From NCBI GenBank assembly GCA_016931965.1, contig JAFGDT010000098.1:52093-116092 (forward strand): 64,000 bases of DNA, in the 5' to 3' direction. The position numbers and the translations under genes are program-made. Shown here piece by piece: positions 8,175-16,072 of the stretch (position 1 is its first letter; the number at the start of each line of letters is the position of its first letter). The notes below the pieces were generated by a model, which searched no databases, was not told where the DNA came from, and saw nothing but the letters and a program-made list of their open reading frames with translations. This DNA is from a bacterium (GTDB taxonomy: Bacteria > Zhuqueibacterota > QNDG01 > DSAB01).

Positions 8175-9943
8175 AGAATAACCGATTTTCTAAAGAACCG
8201 TCGAATGATTTCACCCGCAATCGGAGCAGCCACTCCTCCCCCGCTTCCTCCATTCTCAACAACCAATGCAATCACAATTGCCGGATTATCCAGTGGTGCA
8301 AACCCGATGAACCAGGCATGATCTTCACCGTGGGGATTCTGTGCTGTTCCTGTTTTACCGCAGATTTCGATATCCGAAGACCATGCAGCCCTTCCCGTTC
8401 CTCCTAACTGATTAACCACCTGCCACATACCTTCTTTTAACTGTTGAAACACCGGTTTGGAGATTCCATTGACATGATTCATTTGAATGGGCTCTTTATT
8501 CCAATTCCCGGACCGATCCTGAATTGCCTGAACAACATGAGGTGTCGGATATTTTCCCTCCATACCGATAATCGTCGCCAAAATCGCCATCTGCATCGGT
8601 GTTACGAGCAAATCACCTTGACCGATCGATAGATTGACAACCATTCCCTTCCCCCACAATCCCCGACCATACTTTTCATCCAAATAGTTCCGATTCGGTA
8701 AAAGCCCTTCGTTCTCGCCGTCTAAATCGATCTGCGTTATTCTTCCAAATCCCAAATAACTGCTCAATCGCACCCATCGATCTACACCTACCTGCAATCC
8801 CAGTTGATAAAAAAAAACGTTACACGACTCTCGGATAGCATCGAGAATATTTATCGATCCATGACCTTCGGGTCGCCAGCAGGGAAACATACGCGTTCCA
8901 AGCCAAAATGTACCTCCACAAAATAATTCCTTTTGGGTATCGATTAGACCTGCTTCAAGTGCCGATGCAGCCGTAACCAGTTTATAGGTTGAACCGGGTG
9001 GAAGCTGAGCTTGTATCGTTCGGTTCAGAAGAGGTTTATCAGGATCGCTGCTCAGATTATCCCACGCTTTTTTTGATAATCCCCGGGCAAAGGGTTCCAG
9101 ACTATAATCCGGCTTGCTGACCATTGTGAGGATTTCACCATTTTGAGGATCGAGTACAATAATCGCACCTTTCTGATCATTTAGGAGATCTTCCGCCAAT
9201 CTTTGAAGATCCATATCCAAACCCAGTCTGATATTGGTTCCCGAAATGGGTTGGATATCTCTTTTCCCATTAAAATTTCCAACTTCTCTGCCATGAACAT
9301 CTACTTCATGGTATTGATATCCCCTCTCCCCCCGAAGAATCGAATCATACCACTTCTCCACACCCGTCTTCCCGATCATATCACCCATTTTATAACCATT
9401 CCCATTCAGCACATTCAATTCTGATTCATTGATTTCACTCAAATACCCAATGAGATGACTGGCTCGAATATCCGTTGGATAGGTTCTTACCGGTTCGTGT
9501 TGATAAAAAACACCGGGCAAATCAAGCCTGGATTCCTCTATTTTAGACAGTGTTTCAAAATCCACGTCCCGCATAATACGAAGCGGTGTGAATAAGCCCG
9601 TTCCGGCTTGCAAAATGCGTTCCTTTATGTCTTGATCTGATAAACCCGTGATAGAGGAAATGCGTTCCACCATCTCTGGATGTTTATTCAACTCATAAGG
9701 AATGACGAAAAGAGAATAACTGGGACGATTATCCACAAGAATCCGATTGTATCGGTCAAAAATGAGCCCCCGATTGGCCGCAACCGATACCTGCCGCACA
9801 CGATTACGATCCGACCAAGCCTCATAGATCGAACCACTCAGCACCTGTAACTGGAAAAAGCGCACGGACAGGATAATAAACAAGAAAATGATAATTCCCT
9901 TCAGGATGCGTTCCCGATTATGTCGATAAATATAGAAAGACAC
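8171..9943 (-). CDS. mrdA: Penicillin-binding protein 2 (elongation transpeptidase)
   Basis: Class B PBP that cross-links peptidoglycan during elongation. It has an N-terminal membrane anchor (about 15-33) and a dimerisation/pedestal domain with NRGLIFDRYNRILV. The transpeptidase domain carries all three motifs: SxxK at S318-K321 (GSTYK), SCN at 373-375, and KTGT from K530. At 590 aa its length is normal. It starts with GTG at 9943, overlapping the mreD stop (TAGTG), with AAAGGA 8 nt upstream. Confidence 0.95.
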   Translation of the reverse strand: MSFYIYRHNRERILKGIIIFLFIILSVRFFQLQVLSGSIYEAWSDRNRVRQVSVAANRGLIFDRYNRILVDNRPSYSLFVIPYELNKHPEMVERISSITGLSDQDIKERILQAGTGLFTPLRIMRDVDFETLSKIEESRLDLPGVFYQHEPVRTYPTDIRASHLIGYLSEINESELNVLNGNGYKMGDMIGKTGVEKWYDSILRGERGYQYHEVDVHGREVGNFNGKRDIQPISGTNIRLGLDMDLQRLAEDLLNDQKGAIIVLDPQNGEILTMVSKPDYSLEPFARGLSKKAWDNLSSDPDKPLLNRTIQAQLPPGSTYKLVTAASALEAGLIDTQKELFCGGTFWLGTRMFPCWRPEGHGSINILDAIRESCNVFFYQLGLQVGVDRWVRLSSYLGFGRITQIDLDGENEGLLPNRNYLDEKYGRGLWGKGMVVNLSIGQGDLLVTPMQMAILATIIGMEGKYPTPHVVQAIQDRSGNWNKEPIQMNHVNGISKPVFQQLKEGMWQVVNQLGGTGRAAWSSDIEICGKTGTAQNPHGEDHAWFIGFAPLDNPAIVIALVVENGGSGGGVAAPIAGEIIRRFFRKSVIL

Positions 9944-10458
9944 TATGAAGATCCTTTGTTATACTTCTTTTTCAAAAAACCGGTGATACTTCTAATCAAA
10001 ATACTACAAAAAACGGTGTAGAAAACCGAAGGTATTCCATATCGTAAAGCCAATTTGAAAAAACTGCCAGCCGCATTTTGACTCACGACAACCAGATAAA
10101 TGATCTGATGGACCAGTGATGCGATGAAGATGTTAATCCCGAAAATGACCATATTTTGATGATAATGGCTCCATGGAAACGAACAGGATAGATAACAAGC
10201 TATGGATCGTGATAAAGCAAAAACACCCAGCAAACCACCCTCCATTAGATCTTGTGATAAGCCACCTACAAACCCTAATAGGACACCCTGATAACGGCTT
10301 TTTTGTATGCACCAGGAAACCATGAAAATGAGTACCAAATCAGGGGCAATTTCCTTCACCTGAATAAGTGTCACAAAACTGGACTGAACGATAATAAGCA
10401 CAACAACAATGAATAATGCTTTATAAAAATCCACAAAATCCCTACTGTTCATGCTCAT
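9943..10458 (-). CDS. mreD: Rod shape-determining protein MreD
   Basis: Small integral membrane protein (171 aa, about five hydrophobic segments) with the MreD-like stretch KEIAPDLVLIFMVSW and GFVGGLSQDLMEGGLLGVFALS. It is identified by sequence type and by its place between mreC and mrdA. It overlaps the mreC end by 17 bp; an in-frame ATG two codons later is an alternative start. It anchors the MreC-PBP2-RodA complex. Confidence 0.9.
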   Translation of the reverse strand: MSMNSRDFVDFYKALFIVVVLIIVQSSFVTLIQVKEIAPDLVLIFMVSWCIQKSRYQGVLLGFVGGLSQDLMEGGLLGVFALSRSIACYLSCSFPWSHYHQNMVIFGINIFIASLVHQIIYLVVVSQNAAGSFFKLALRYGIPSVFYTVFCSILIRSITGFLKKKYNKGSS

Positions 10459-11251
10459 CGGAAACTGTTTCTTTTAATACCAAAACCTCTTCAAGCGTAT
10501 TGAAATCGACTTCAAGCTGAAGCCTGACCTCTTGAAAAAGATCTTCTTCCTCGTGTGATACCCAATAGATTCTTCCAATCGGCAATCCCTGCGGATAAAT
10601 CTGACTGTATCCAGAAGTTACAACCAAATCTCCTGTCTGCACATCGGCTCTTTGGTGAACGCCCTCTAAAACACAAACGTTGCTATAGAGCCAGCGCACA
10701 ATACCCAGGACGCGACTTCTCTGCACCCTTCCACTGATTCTGAAATTGGGATCGGTTACAATTTGACCGATTGATGTGGTCCTACTTACAGAAATCACTT
10801 TTCCAACAATCCCTTTATCGGTCATCAATACCATATTGTCTTGGCATCCATTTTCAAAACCCACGTTCAGATAGACCGATCCGGGTATCCCCGTTGATCC
10901 CATACCAACAACCCTGGCCGGAATAAAAAGGTATTGATTTCTTTCCTGAAAATCCAGGAGCCTTCTCAAACGGCTGTTTTCACCTATCATATCTTGAACC
11001 TGGAACTGTTGCATGGCTATTTTACCCAATTCCACCATCAGACGTTCATTTTCTTTTCGGATGATCAATGATCGGGGTAGCCAGGAGATGCCGTCATGAA
11101 TTCGACCCACCCATCCGGTTACCCGGATTTTTATCGATTGGATGGGAGATGTCTGATCGATTGCCATCAGAAAAATGGAAAAAACAATCGCTGCAATCAA
11201 AAGGCAGCGATCTTTATACTTTTTCCATTTTCGGGTCAGTTTAACCGACAT
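10442..11251 (-). CDS. mreC: Rod shape-determining protein MreC
   Basis: Bitopic periplasmic scaffold of the elongasome. One N-terminal membrane segment (about 14-31) precedes a short coiled coil (IIRKENERLMVELGK). The two beta-barrel domains that follow have typical MreC phrases: IPARVVGMG, YLNVGFENGCQDNMVLMTDKGIVGKV, VVTSGYSQIYPQGLPIGRI. Its length of 269 aa is usual. It begins 2 bp after the mreB stop. Confidence 0.93.
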   Translation of the reverse strand: MSVKLTRKWKKYKDRCLLIAAIVFSIFLMAIDQTSPIQSIKIRVTGWVGRIHDGISWLPRSLIIRKENERLMVELGKIAMQQFQVQDMIGENSRLRRLLDFQERNQYLFIPARVVGMGSTGIPGSVYLNVGFENGCQDNMVLMTDKGIVGKVISVSRTTSIGQIVTDPNFRISGRVQRSRVLGIVRWLYSNVCVLEGVHQRADVQTGDLVVTSGYSQIYPQGLPIGRIYWVSHEEEDLFQEVRLQLEVDFNTLEEVLVLKETVSDEHEQ

Positions 11252-11253
11252 GG

Positions 11254-12285
11254 CTATATTCGCGCTTTAAGATTTAATACTTTCTTATATTGATCGATAT
11301 CTTCTAAAACCTTACCCACACCCCGAACAACCGCTGTTAAAGGATCTTCTGCTAAATTGACCGGTAAATTCGTCTCTTTTCGGAGCCGTTCATCCAATCC
11401 TTTCAATAGAGAACCTCCCCCAGTTAATATGATTCCCCTTTCTAAAATATCGGAGGAAAGTTCTGGAGGCGTGCGTTCCAAAGCCAATAGTACAGCCTCA
11501 ACAATCGCTCTGACAGGTTCCTCTACAGCATCTTGAATATGCTCGGATGTAGCCTCCACTGTACGGGGTATCCCCGTGATGATGTCTCGGCCTCGAACTG
11601 GAATGATGCGGCTGTCCTGAAAGGGTCTTGTGGATCCGAATCGGATTTTGAGTTCCTCGGATGAGATTTCACCCAACAGAAGATTGTGTTTCCGTTTAAA
11701 GTACTGGATAATGGATTCATTCATTTCATCCCCGGCGATGCGGATAGAGATTTTTGTAACGATGCCCGACATGGCCACAACCGCAATTTCAGTAGTTCCC
11801 CCTCCGATATCCACAATCATACTGCCCAAAGGTTCGTGAATAGGCAAACCGACACCGATGGCAGCAGCCATCGGTTCCTCCACAAGATAAACGTCACGCG
11901 CGCCTGCATGTTCTCCCGAATCCCTGACGGCGCGCCGTTCCACTTCCGTAATACCCGACGGAATCGAAATGGTCATCAATGGATGAAACAAGCGTTTGAC
12001 TTGAACTTTCTGAATAAATTTTTTAATCATCATTTCGGCAAGATCAAAATCTGCAATCACGCCGTCCTTCATCGGTCGGACGGTGAGTATTGCATCAGAA
12101 GTCTTACCGTACATTTCCCTGGCTTCAAAACCGACAGCCAATACAGTGCTATCTTCTTTTCGAACCGCAATAACAGACGGCTCGTTAAGAAGGATGCCTT
12201 TCCCTTTGACATGAATGAGCGTATTTGCCGTACCCAAATCAATGGCGATGTCATGATTAAAAAGACTCCAAAAAGAAAATCCCAT
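11254..12285 (-). CDS. mreB: MreB, actin-like cell shape protein
   Basis: Forms membrane-bound filaments that position cell-wall synthesis. It shows the actin-fold nucleotide motifs IAIDLGTANTLIHVKGKG (phosphate 1), MIVDIGGGTTEIAVV (phosphate 2) and IILTGGGSLLKGLDERL (adenosine). An amphipathic N-terminus (MGFSFWSLF) fits membrane binding. Its Shine-Dalgarno TAGGAG overlaps the purH stop codon, so the two genes are almost certainly co-transcribed, which is unusual. Confidence 0.96.
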   Translation of the reverse strand: MGFSFWSLFNHDIAIDLGTANTLIHVKGKGILLNEPSVIAVRKEDSTVLAVGFEAREMYGKTSDAILTVRPMKDGVIADFDLAEMMIKKFIQKVQVKRLFHPLMTISIPSGITEVERRAVRDSGEHAGARDVYLVEEPMAAAIGVGLPIHEPLGSMIVDIGGGTTEIAVVAMSGIVTKISIRIAGDEMNESIIQYFKRKHNLLLGEISSEELKIRFGSTRPFQDSRIIPVRGRDIITGIPRTVEATSEHIQDAVEEPVRAIVEAVLLALERTPPELSSDILERGIILTGGGSLLKGLDERLRKETNLPVNLAEDPLTAVVRGVGKVLEDIDQYKKVLNLKARI

Positions 12286-12293
12286 ACAGACTC

Positions 12294-13976
12294 CTAATGT
12301 CGAAAATGGCGTGTGCCTGTAAATGCCATGGCAACGCCCAACTCATTGCATGCTTTGATTGAATCTTCATCCCGCATGGAACCCCCGGGTTGTACGATAT
12401 ACCTGATTCCATACTCTGCAGCCGCTCGAACCGTATCATCAAATGGGAAAAAGGCATCGGATGCCAAAACCAATTGCTCATAGACTTTCTGACGGTATGT
12501 TTCAAAAGGCACACCCGGTTTTAAAGCATCGAACTCGATTTGGATATTCTCATCGGCTTTGGTGACGGCCAATTTACGAAGGGAATCCACCCGATTGGGC
12601 TGGCCGGCTCCCATACCGAGAACCTGAAAATAACCCGTTTTGTATTCTCTTCCCAATACAATCGCATTCGATTTTGTATGTTTGCATGCTTTGTATGTAA
12701 ATTCCGCTAATGCTTTCATCCTTTCACCAAACACCCGTTCGGTCACAGTTTCAAACTTATCCCAGAGAAGAAGATCCTTATCCATCTTCAACATACCGCC
12801 GGTTATTTTCCTATAGGTTACCTTTTCAATATCTTCCCCATTCAAAGATTGTACTCGAAGCAGACGGAGACCCTTGGTCTTTGCGAGGAGCTCTAAGGCT
12901 TCCGATGAGAATTCAGGAGCAATAATGACTTCAATAAATTTACTCGGCAATTCCTGTGGGATATATTTCCCCTCTTTCACAATATATCCTATATGTTTGA
13001 CATTTTTGCCTTTCAAGAATTCGGCAAAAGACAAATCAACGGGCGCATTGCAGGCAATCACCGAACCGAACGCCGAAATCGGGTCGCCTGCCCAGGCCCT
13101 CACCAAAGCTTCAGAGACCGTTTCACCCGTTGCATAACCACACGGATTTGTATGTTTGATAACAGCGACGCCGATTTGGCCTCTGAGATCTTTGACAGCT
13201 TCTAATGCGGCTTCACCATCGACATAATTATTATAGGACATCTCCTTTCCGTGGAGAACTTCTGCACGAACAACCGAGGCCCCCTGACATGTTTTGTCGA
13301 CAAACAAAGAAGCCGACTGGTGACTGTTCTCACCATATCGAAGTGTTTTTCCCTCATTGTATTTGAGTCTGATTGTTTTTTCATTGAGAAATTGTTCGGA
13401 GAGATAGCAATCGATTGCACTGTCATAATCCGCAGTTCTCCGAAAAGCCTTGGCAGCGAGTTCCTTTTTAAATGCCAAAGAGATCTCTCCATTTTCTCGT
13501 ATTTCTTCTAAAATCCTGCCGTAATCCAATGGATCGGTCACGACAGTCACAAATGGATAATTCTTCGCTGCGCTCCTCAGCATGGTGGGTCCGCCAATGT
13601 CGATATTCTCGATTGCATCCCCCAATTTAACATCTGCTTTCGCTACGGTCTGTTCAAATGGATAGAGATTCACCACGACAAGATCAATCCAGCCGATACC
13701 CAGCGATTTGGCTTGTGCAACGTGTTCAGGATTATCCCGTAATCCCAACAACCCACCGTGAATCTTCGGATGAAGGGTCTTCACGCGTCCATCCATCATC
13801 TCTGGGAATTCCGTTATGTTTTCAACCGGTACAACCTGAATACCATTCTCTAAAAGCATTCTTGCCGTTCCACCGGTTGAAATAATTTCCACACCCAGCT
13901 CAACCAGGGAACGCGCAAATTCAACAATACCCGTTTTAACCGACACACTTAACAAACCGCGTTTTACCCTTGACAA
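12294..13976 (-). CDS. purH: Bifunctional AICAR transformylase / IMP cyclohydrolase
   Basis: Catalyses the last two steps of IMP synthesis. The N-terminal cyclohydrolase domain has STGGTARML, GRVKTLHPKIHGGLL and NIDIGGPTMLRSAAKN. The transformylase domain has IKHTNPCGYA, ASDAFFPFDD and IVQPGGSMRD and ends TGTRHFRH. The usual YGENPHQ motif reads YGENSHQ. It begins with TTG preceded by AAAGGAGG. At 560 aa it is slightly longer than average. A large structured leader and sigma54-like promoter lie directly upstream, and mreB follows after 8 bp. Confidence 0.95.
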   Translation of the reverse strand: MSRVKRGLLSVSVKTGIVEFARSLVELGVEIISTGGTARMLLENGIQVVPVENITEFPEMMDGRVKTLHPKIHGGLLGLRDNPEHVAQAKSLGIGWIDLVVVNLYPFEQTVAKADVKLGDAIENIDIGGPTMLRSAAKNYPFVTVVTDPLDYGRILEEIRENGEISLAFKKELAAKAFRRTADYDSAIDCYLSEQFLNEKTIRLKYNEGKTLRYGENSHQSASLFVDKTCQGASVVRAEVLHGKEMSYNNYVDGEAALEAVKDLRGQIGVAVIKHTNPCGYATGETVSEALVRAWAGDPISAFGSVIACNAPVDLSFAEFLKGKNVKHIGYIVKEGKYIPQELPSKFIEVIIAPEFSSEALELLAKTKGLRLLRVQSLNGEDIEKVTYRKITGGMLKMDKDLLLWDKFETVTERVFGERMKALAEFTYKACKHTKSNAIVLGREYKTGYFQVLGMGAGQPNRVDSLRKLAVTKADENIQIEFDALKPGVPFETYRQKVYEQLVLASDAFFPFDDTVRAAAEYGIRYIVQPGGSMRDEDSIKACNELGVAMAFTGTRHFRH

Positions 13977-14105
13977 TTTCTCCTCCTTTCCTTCAAATAT
14001 CAGGCAACAGGATGGTTAATTCCAACCATGGCTTCATGGAATCCTGAAGCACAGTGACCCATCATGGCCGATTTTTGGCCGATAAACCTGATATTTGAAC
14101 AAACA
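13977..14105 (-). promoter_or_regulatory. Structured leader RNA of purH (riboswitch-like)
   Basis: On the minus strand a perfect 13-bp helix (TTCAAATATCAGG at 14087-14099 pairing with CCTGATATTTGAA at 13992-14004) encloses about 82 nt. Inside, three hairpins can form: GGCC/GGCC, GCTTCAGG with CC-TGAAGC, and ATGGTT-N6-AACCAT. An unpaired GATGGGTCACTGT segment remains and can pair with CCATC further on. The 3' arm abuts the purH Shine-Dalgarno. The predicted transcript start of the upstream sigma54-like promoter falls just before the 5' arm. The layout is that of a ligand- or translation-controlled leader. I could not match it to the ZTP (pfl), purine or folate riboswitch classes. Confidence 0.6.
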
Positions 14106-14115
14106 AATTAAATAC

Positions 14116-14131
14116 GGCAAAAGGAATGCCA
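14116..14131 (-). promoter_or_regulatory. Candidate sigma54 promoter of purH-mre operon
   Basis: Minus strand TGGCATTCCTTTTGCC: TGGCA and TTGC with GG and GC separated by 10 nt, matching RpoN -24/-12 spacing. The transcript would start near 14105, just before the leader helix. An almost identical copy precedes the cassette at 16008-16023. Confidence 0.55.
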
Positions 14132-14230
14132 CTTTAAAAACAACTAATCTTCATTATTTTATTCGTATGATAAAAAGAAATTCTTCACGAGCATTGTATC
14201 TTTAACACTTTGATATTTATAAAATGTTTA

Positions 14231-14752
14231 TTAAAATCTTGGTATATCAACAGGCAATCCTACTCTCATAAAGAACCTGGCAAAAGCTTGTGATAAATGT
14301 TCTCTATATGGTGGTAACAAACGTAATCTACTAGTACGTTTCTTTGCTAACCCTAACAAAAATTGATAAGGCACACTATAAACAGATCTAAAATCAACAA
14401 CCATAAAATATGAATTATGTCCATCTAATTCACACTTATTCAACAAGTGATAACCTGGTATATTTCCTCTTCTAAGTGATTCTTTTCCTTCACTACTTTT
14501 CAAAAAATTACTTTTTTCTTCCATTTCTTTTAAAGACCAAATTGGACACACAAGAACTAAATCTATTTTCTCATTCTCAAGATCACATGATTGGCTCATA
14601 ATAGTAACGTTATATTCAATAACATCTGCAGTTACTCCCACACCTTGTGTAATTGATTGAGATGGAATAACTACAGGACATAAATCAATAAAATCTCCCT
14701 GTCTTAGTGGATCTTCCCCCTTTACGATTGTGTACCATGGATATTTTTCCAT
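14231..14752 (-). CDS. Uncharacterised protein, third gene of TIGR04255 cassette
   Basis: A 173-residue soluble protein with no membrane segment or signal. A conserved-looking core reads EYNVTIMSQSCDLENEKIDLVLVCPIW (residues 46 onward, given in part), with an earlier DPLRQGDFIDLCPVV segment and a C-terminal basic patch (LAKKRTSRLRLLPPYREHL). I recall SQSCDL-type proteins as uncharacterised partners of TIGR04255 genes, but cannot name a family. The ATG at 14752 (AGG 6 nt upstream) is preferred over the TTG two codons earlier. It lies 34 bp after the second cassette gene. AT-rich compared with purN and purH. Confidence 0.65.
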   Translation of the reverse strand: MEKYPWYTIVKGEDPLRQGDFIDLCPVVIPSQSITQGVGVTADVIEYNVTIMSQSCDLENEKIDLVLVCPIWSLKEMEEKSNFLKSSEGKESLRRGNIPGYHLLNKCELDGHNSYFMVVDFRSVYSVPYQFLLGLAKKRTSRLRLLPPYREHLSQAFARFFMRVGLPVDIPRF

Positions 14753-14786
14753 CTTCAACCTATCGGTCTAAATATTTCATAGAAAA

Positions 14787-15179
14787 CTATTCAGGGCCAA
14801 CAAAATTTAATTCTGCTCTTTTAATATTTCTAATATTCAATTTGATAGTATATTTCTTTTTCGGGAGCATTTTAACGCAAATGTCATGCTCTAATATATC
14901 TGGTGTTATAATATCAACATGAGTTACATAACTTAAAGAATCAACAGTAAAAGAAGTGGCAGTAGTCGGTTCAAAATAAGGATTTACGGATGAAATATCA
15001 ATTTTAAATAATGTATTTAAACTTTGAGTAAAAATTGGCCTTCTCTGCCATCGTTGAAAATTTAAGATGCCTAATATTTCTTCAGTTTCTGTTTCTTCTC
15101 TCTTTGTGCTTCCAGTTACTATATATTGTCTGATCAAATCGCTCACCAGTAAATCTTTAGAGGTTATTTCTCTATACAT
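14787..15179 (-). CDS. Uncharacterised protein, second gene of TIGR04255 cassette
   Basis: A 130-residue protein of unknown function. The first half is charged with an acidic stretch (KREETETEEILG). The second half looks beta-rich, ending with a KKKYTIKLNIRNIKRAELNF-like strand set. No known motif is recognised. The start codon overlaps the stop of the TIGR04255 gene (TAATG), with AGGAG in the upstream coding sequence, so the products are translationally coupled and probably act together. Confidence 0.6.
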   Translation of the reverse strand: MYREITSKDLLVSDLIRQYIVTGSTKREETETEEILGILNFQRWQRRPIFTQSLNTLFKIDISSVNPYFEPTTATSFTVDSLSYVTHVDIITPDILEHDICVKMLPKKKYTIKLNIRNIKRAELNFVGPE

Positions 15180-15952
15180 TATTCAAATCTCCTGAGAAGT
15201 TCACCATCAATAATTTTAAAGAACCAATCATCTGTCAGATCATGGGCTTTCTTGACCCAAGCTATAATTTCAGACCTATCTTGGGGAACGTCTAATTCAA
15301 CGGCTTCCACCATGGTTTCCCAAATCAAAGCTTCATACCCATTTTTCTTACCATTCACGAATCTAAGATGAATCGTACCTTTTAATTCAATCAATGGAAA
15401 TGCAAACCGTAAATCAAAACCCGAAGTTTTTTTATCCACCTTTAAATTATCAAATAACTTTTTATATAGATTTATATTAATTTTCATTTTATCTCTGAAA
15501 AAACCAAAAATATCATCATTTTGAAAATCAAATTGAATGGCATCTATATATCGTAATAAAGATTTATTAAAATGAAGCATATTTCGATAATCAGGATATA
15601 TTTCAAATAATATATCAACAAGAGCTTTTATTCTATTTTGAAAATCAGACCAGATATATTTTTCTGTATCATTTACGGTAATCACACCAGGACCAATTTG
15701 AATAAGTGGCCAATCATTTTTATTTTTCCTAAATCTATGCTGTACTACATATCCTGAAATTTCATCTGGCATTGAAGCTGAAGGTAACTGTTCATAAAAA
15801 GGATACTCGCTATTCATTTTATCATATAATCGACCAATGAGTAATTTATAATGTGGATCTATTTTGACACCTTTTACTGGTTCACTAAGTTTCCAACGCA
15901 ATTCAAAAATAGCTTCCATAAGTGGTTTATTTTTTAAAATTTTCGTTTCCAT
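15179..15952 (-). CDS. TIGR04255-like protein, first gene of three-gene cassette
   Basis: A 257-residue soluble protein beginning METKILKNKPLMEAIFELRW, the opening typical of the sporadically distributed TIGR04255 family, whose function is unknown. Later features include HYKLLIGRLYDKM, VQHRFRKNKNDWPLIQIGPGVITVND and, in the second half, WVKKAHDLTDDWFFKIIDGELLRRF, which fit this family as I remember it. The start at 15952 has GGAG 7 nt upstream; an in-frame start six codons earlier includes that site in the coding sequence. It has its own sigma54-like promoter and a palindrome in its 5' leader. AT-rich, patchily distributed and inserted between pur genes: signs of horizontal transfer. Confidence 0.65.
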   Translation of the reverse strand: METKILKNKPLMEAIFELRWKLSEPVKGVKIDPHYKLLIGRLYDKMNSEYPFYEQLPSASMPDEISGYVVQHRFRKNKNDWPLIQIGPGVITVNDTEKYIWSDFQNRIKALVDILFEIYPDYRNMLHFNKSLLRYIDAIQFDFQNDDIFGFFRDKMKININLYKKLFDNLKVDKKTSGFDLRFAFPLIELKGTIHLRFVNGKKNGYEALIWETMVEAVELDVPQDRSEIIAWVKKAHDLTDDWFFKIIDGELLRRFE

Positions 15953-15981
15953 TATCCGTCTCCTGAACAAACAAATTGGAG

Positions 15982-15999
15982 AATAAAAGACCTTTTATT
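15982..15999. promoter_or_regulatory. Perfect palindrome in 5' leader of cassette
   Basis: AATAAAAG-AC-CTTTTATT, an 8-bp perfect dyad, lies 30-47 bp upstream of the TIGR04255-like start and just downstream of the predicted transcription start. It could be a repressor site or a small RNA hairpin. Motif evidence only. Confidence 0.4.
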
Positions 16000-16007
16000 A
16001 TTTAATA

Positions 16008-16023
16008 GGCAAATGAAATGCCA
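16008..16023 (-). promoter_or_regulatory. Candidate sigma54 promoter of the cassette
   Basis: Minus strand TGGCATTTCATTTGCC, with GG and GC 10 nt apart as in RpoN promoters. It differs at only two positions from the purH copy at 14116-14131. Both copies are followed by the identical 14-mer AATTTGTTTGTTCA. Confidence 0.55.
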
Positions 16024-16072
16024 TTAATTTCAAAAAATTAATCAAAATATAAAGTTCTAAATTTATAATAAG

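Noticed and set aside
11686..12297. 203-aa plus-strand frame over mreB
   Set aside because: Antisense to a conserved gene, no Shine-Dalgarno site, composition unlike a protein.
13977..14105. Assignment of the purH leader to the ZTP (pfl) riboswitch
   Set aside because: Although GGGTC and an AACC-rich 3' part are suggestive, the sequence lacks the CCGCCUGGG-type 3' hallmark and has a 13-bp closing helix not typical of that class. Left as unclassified.
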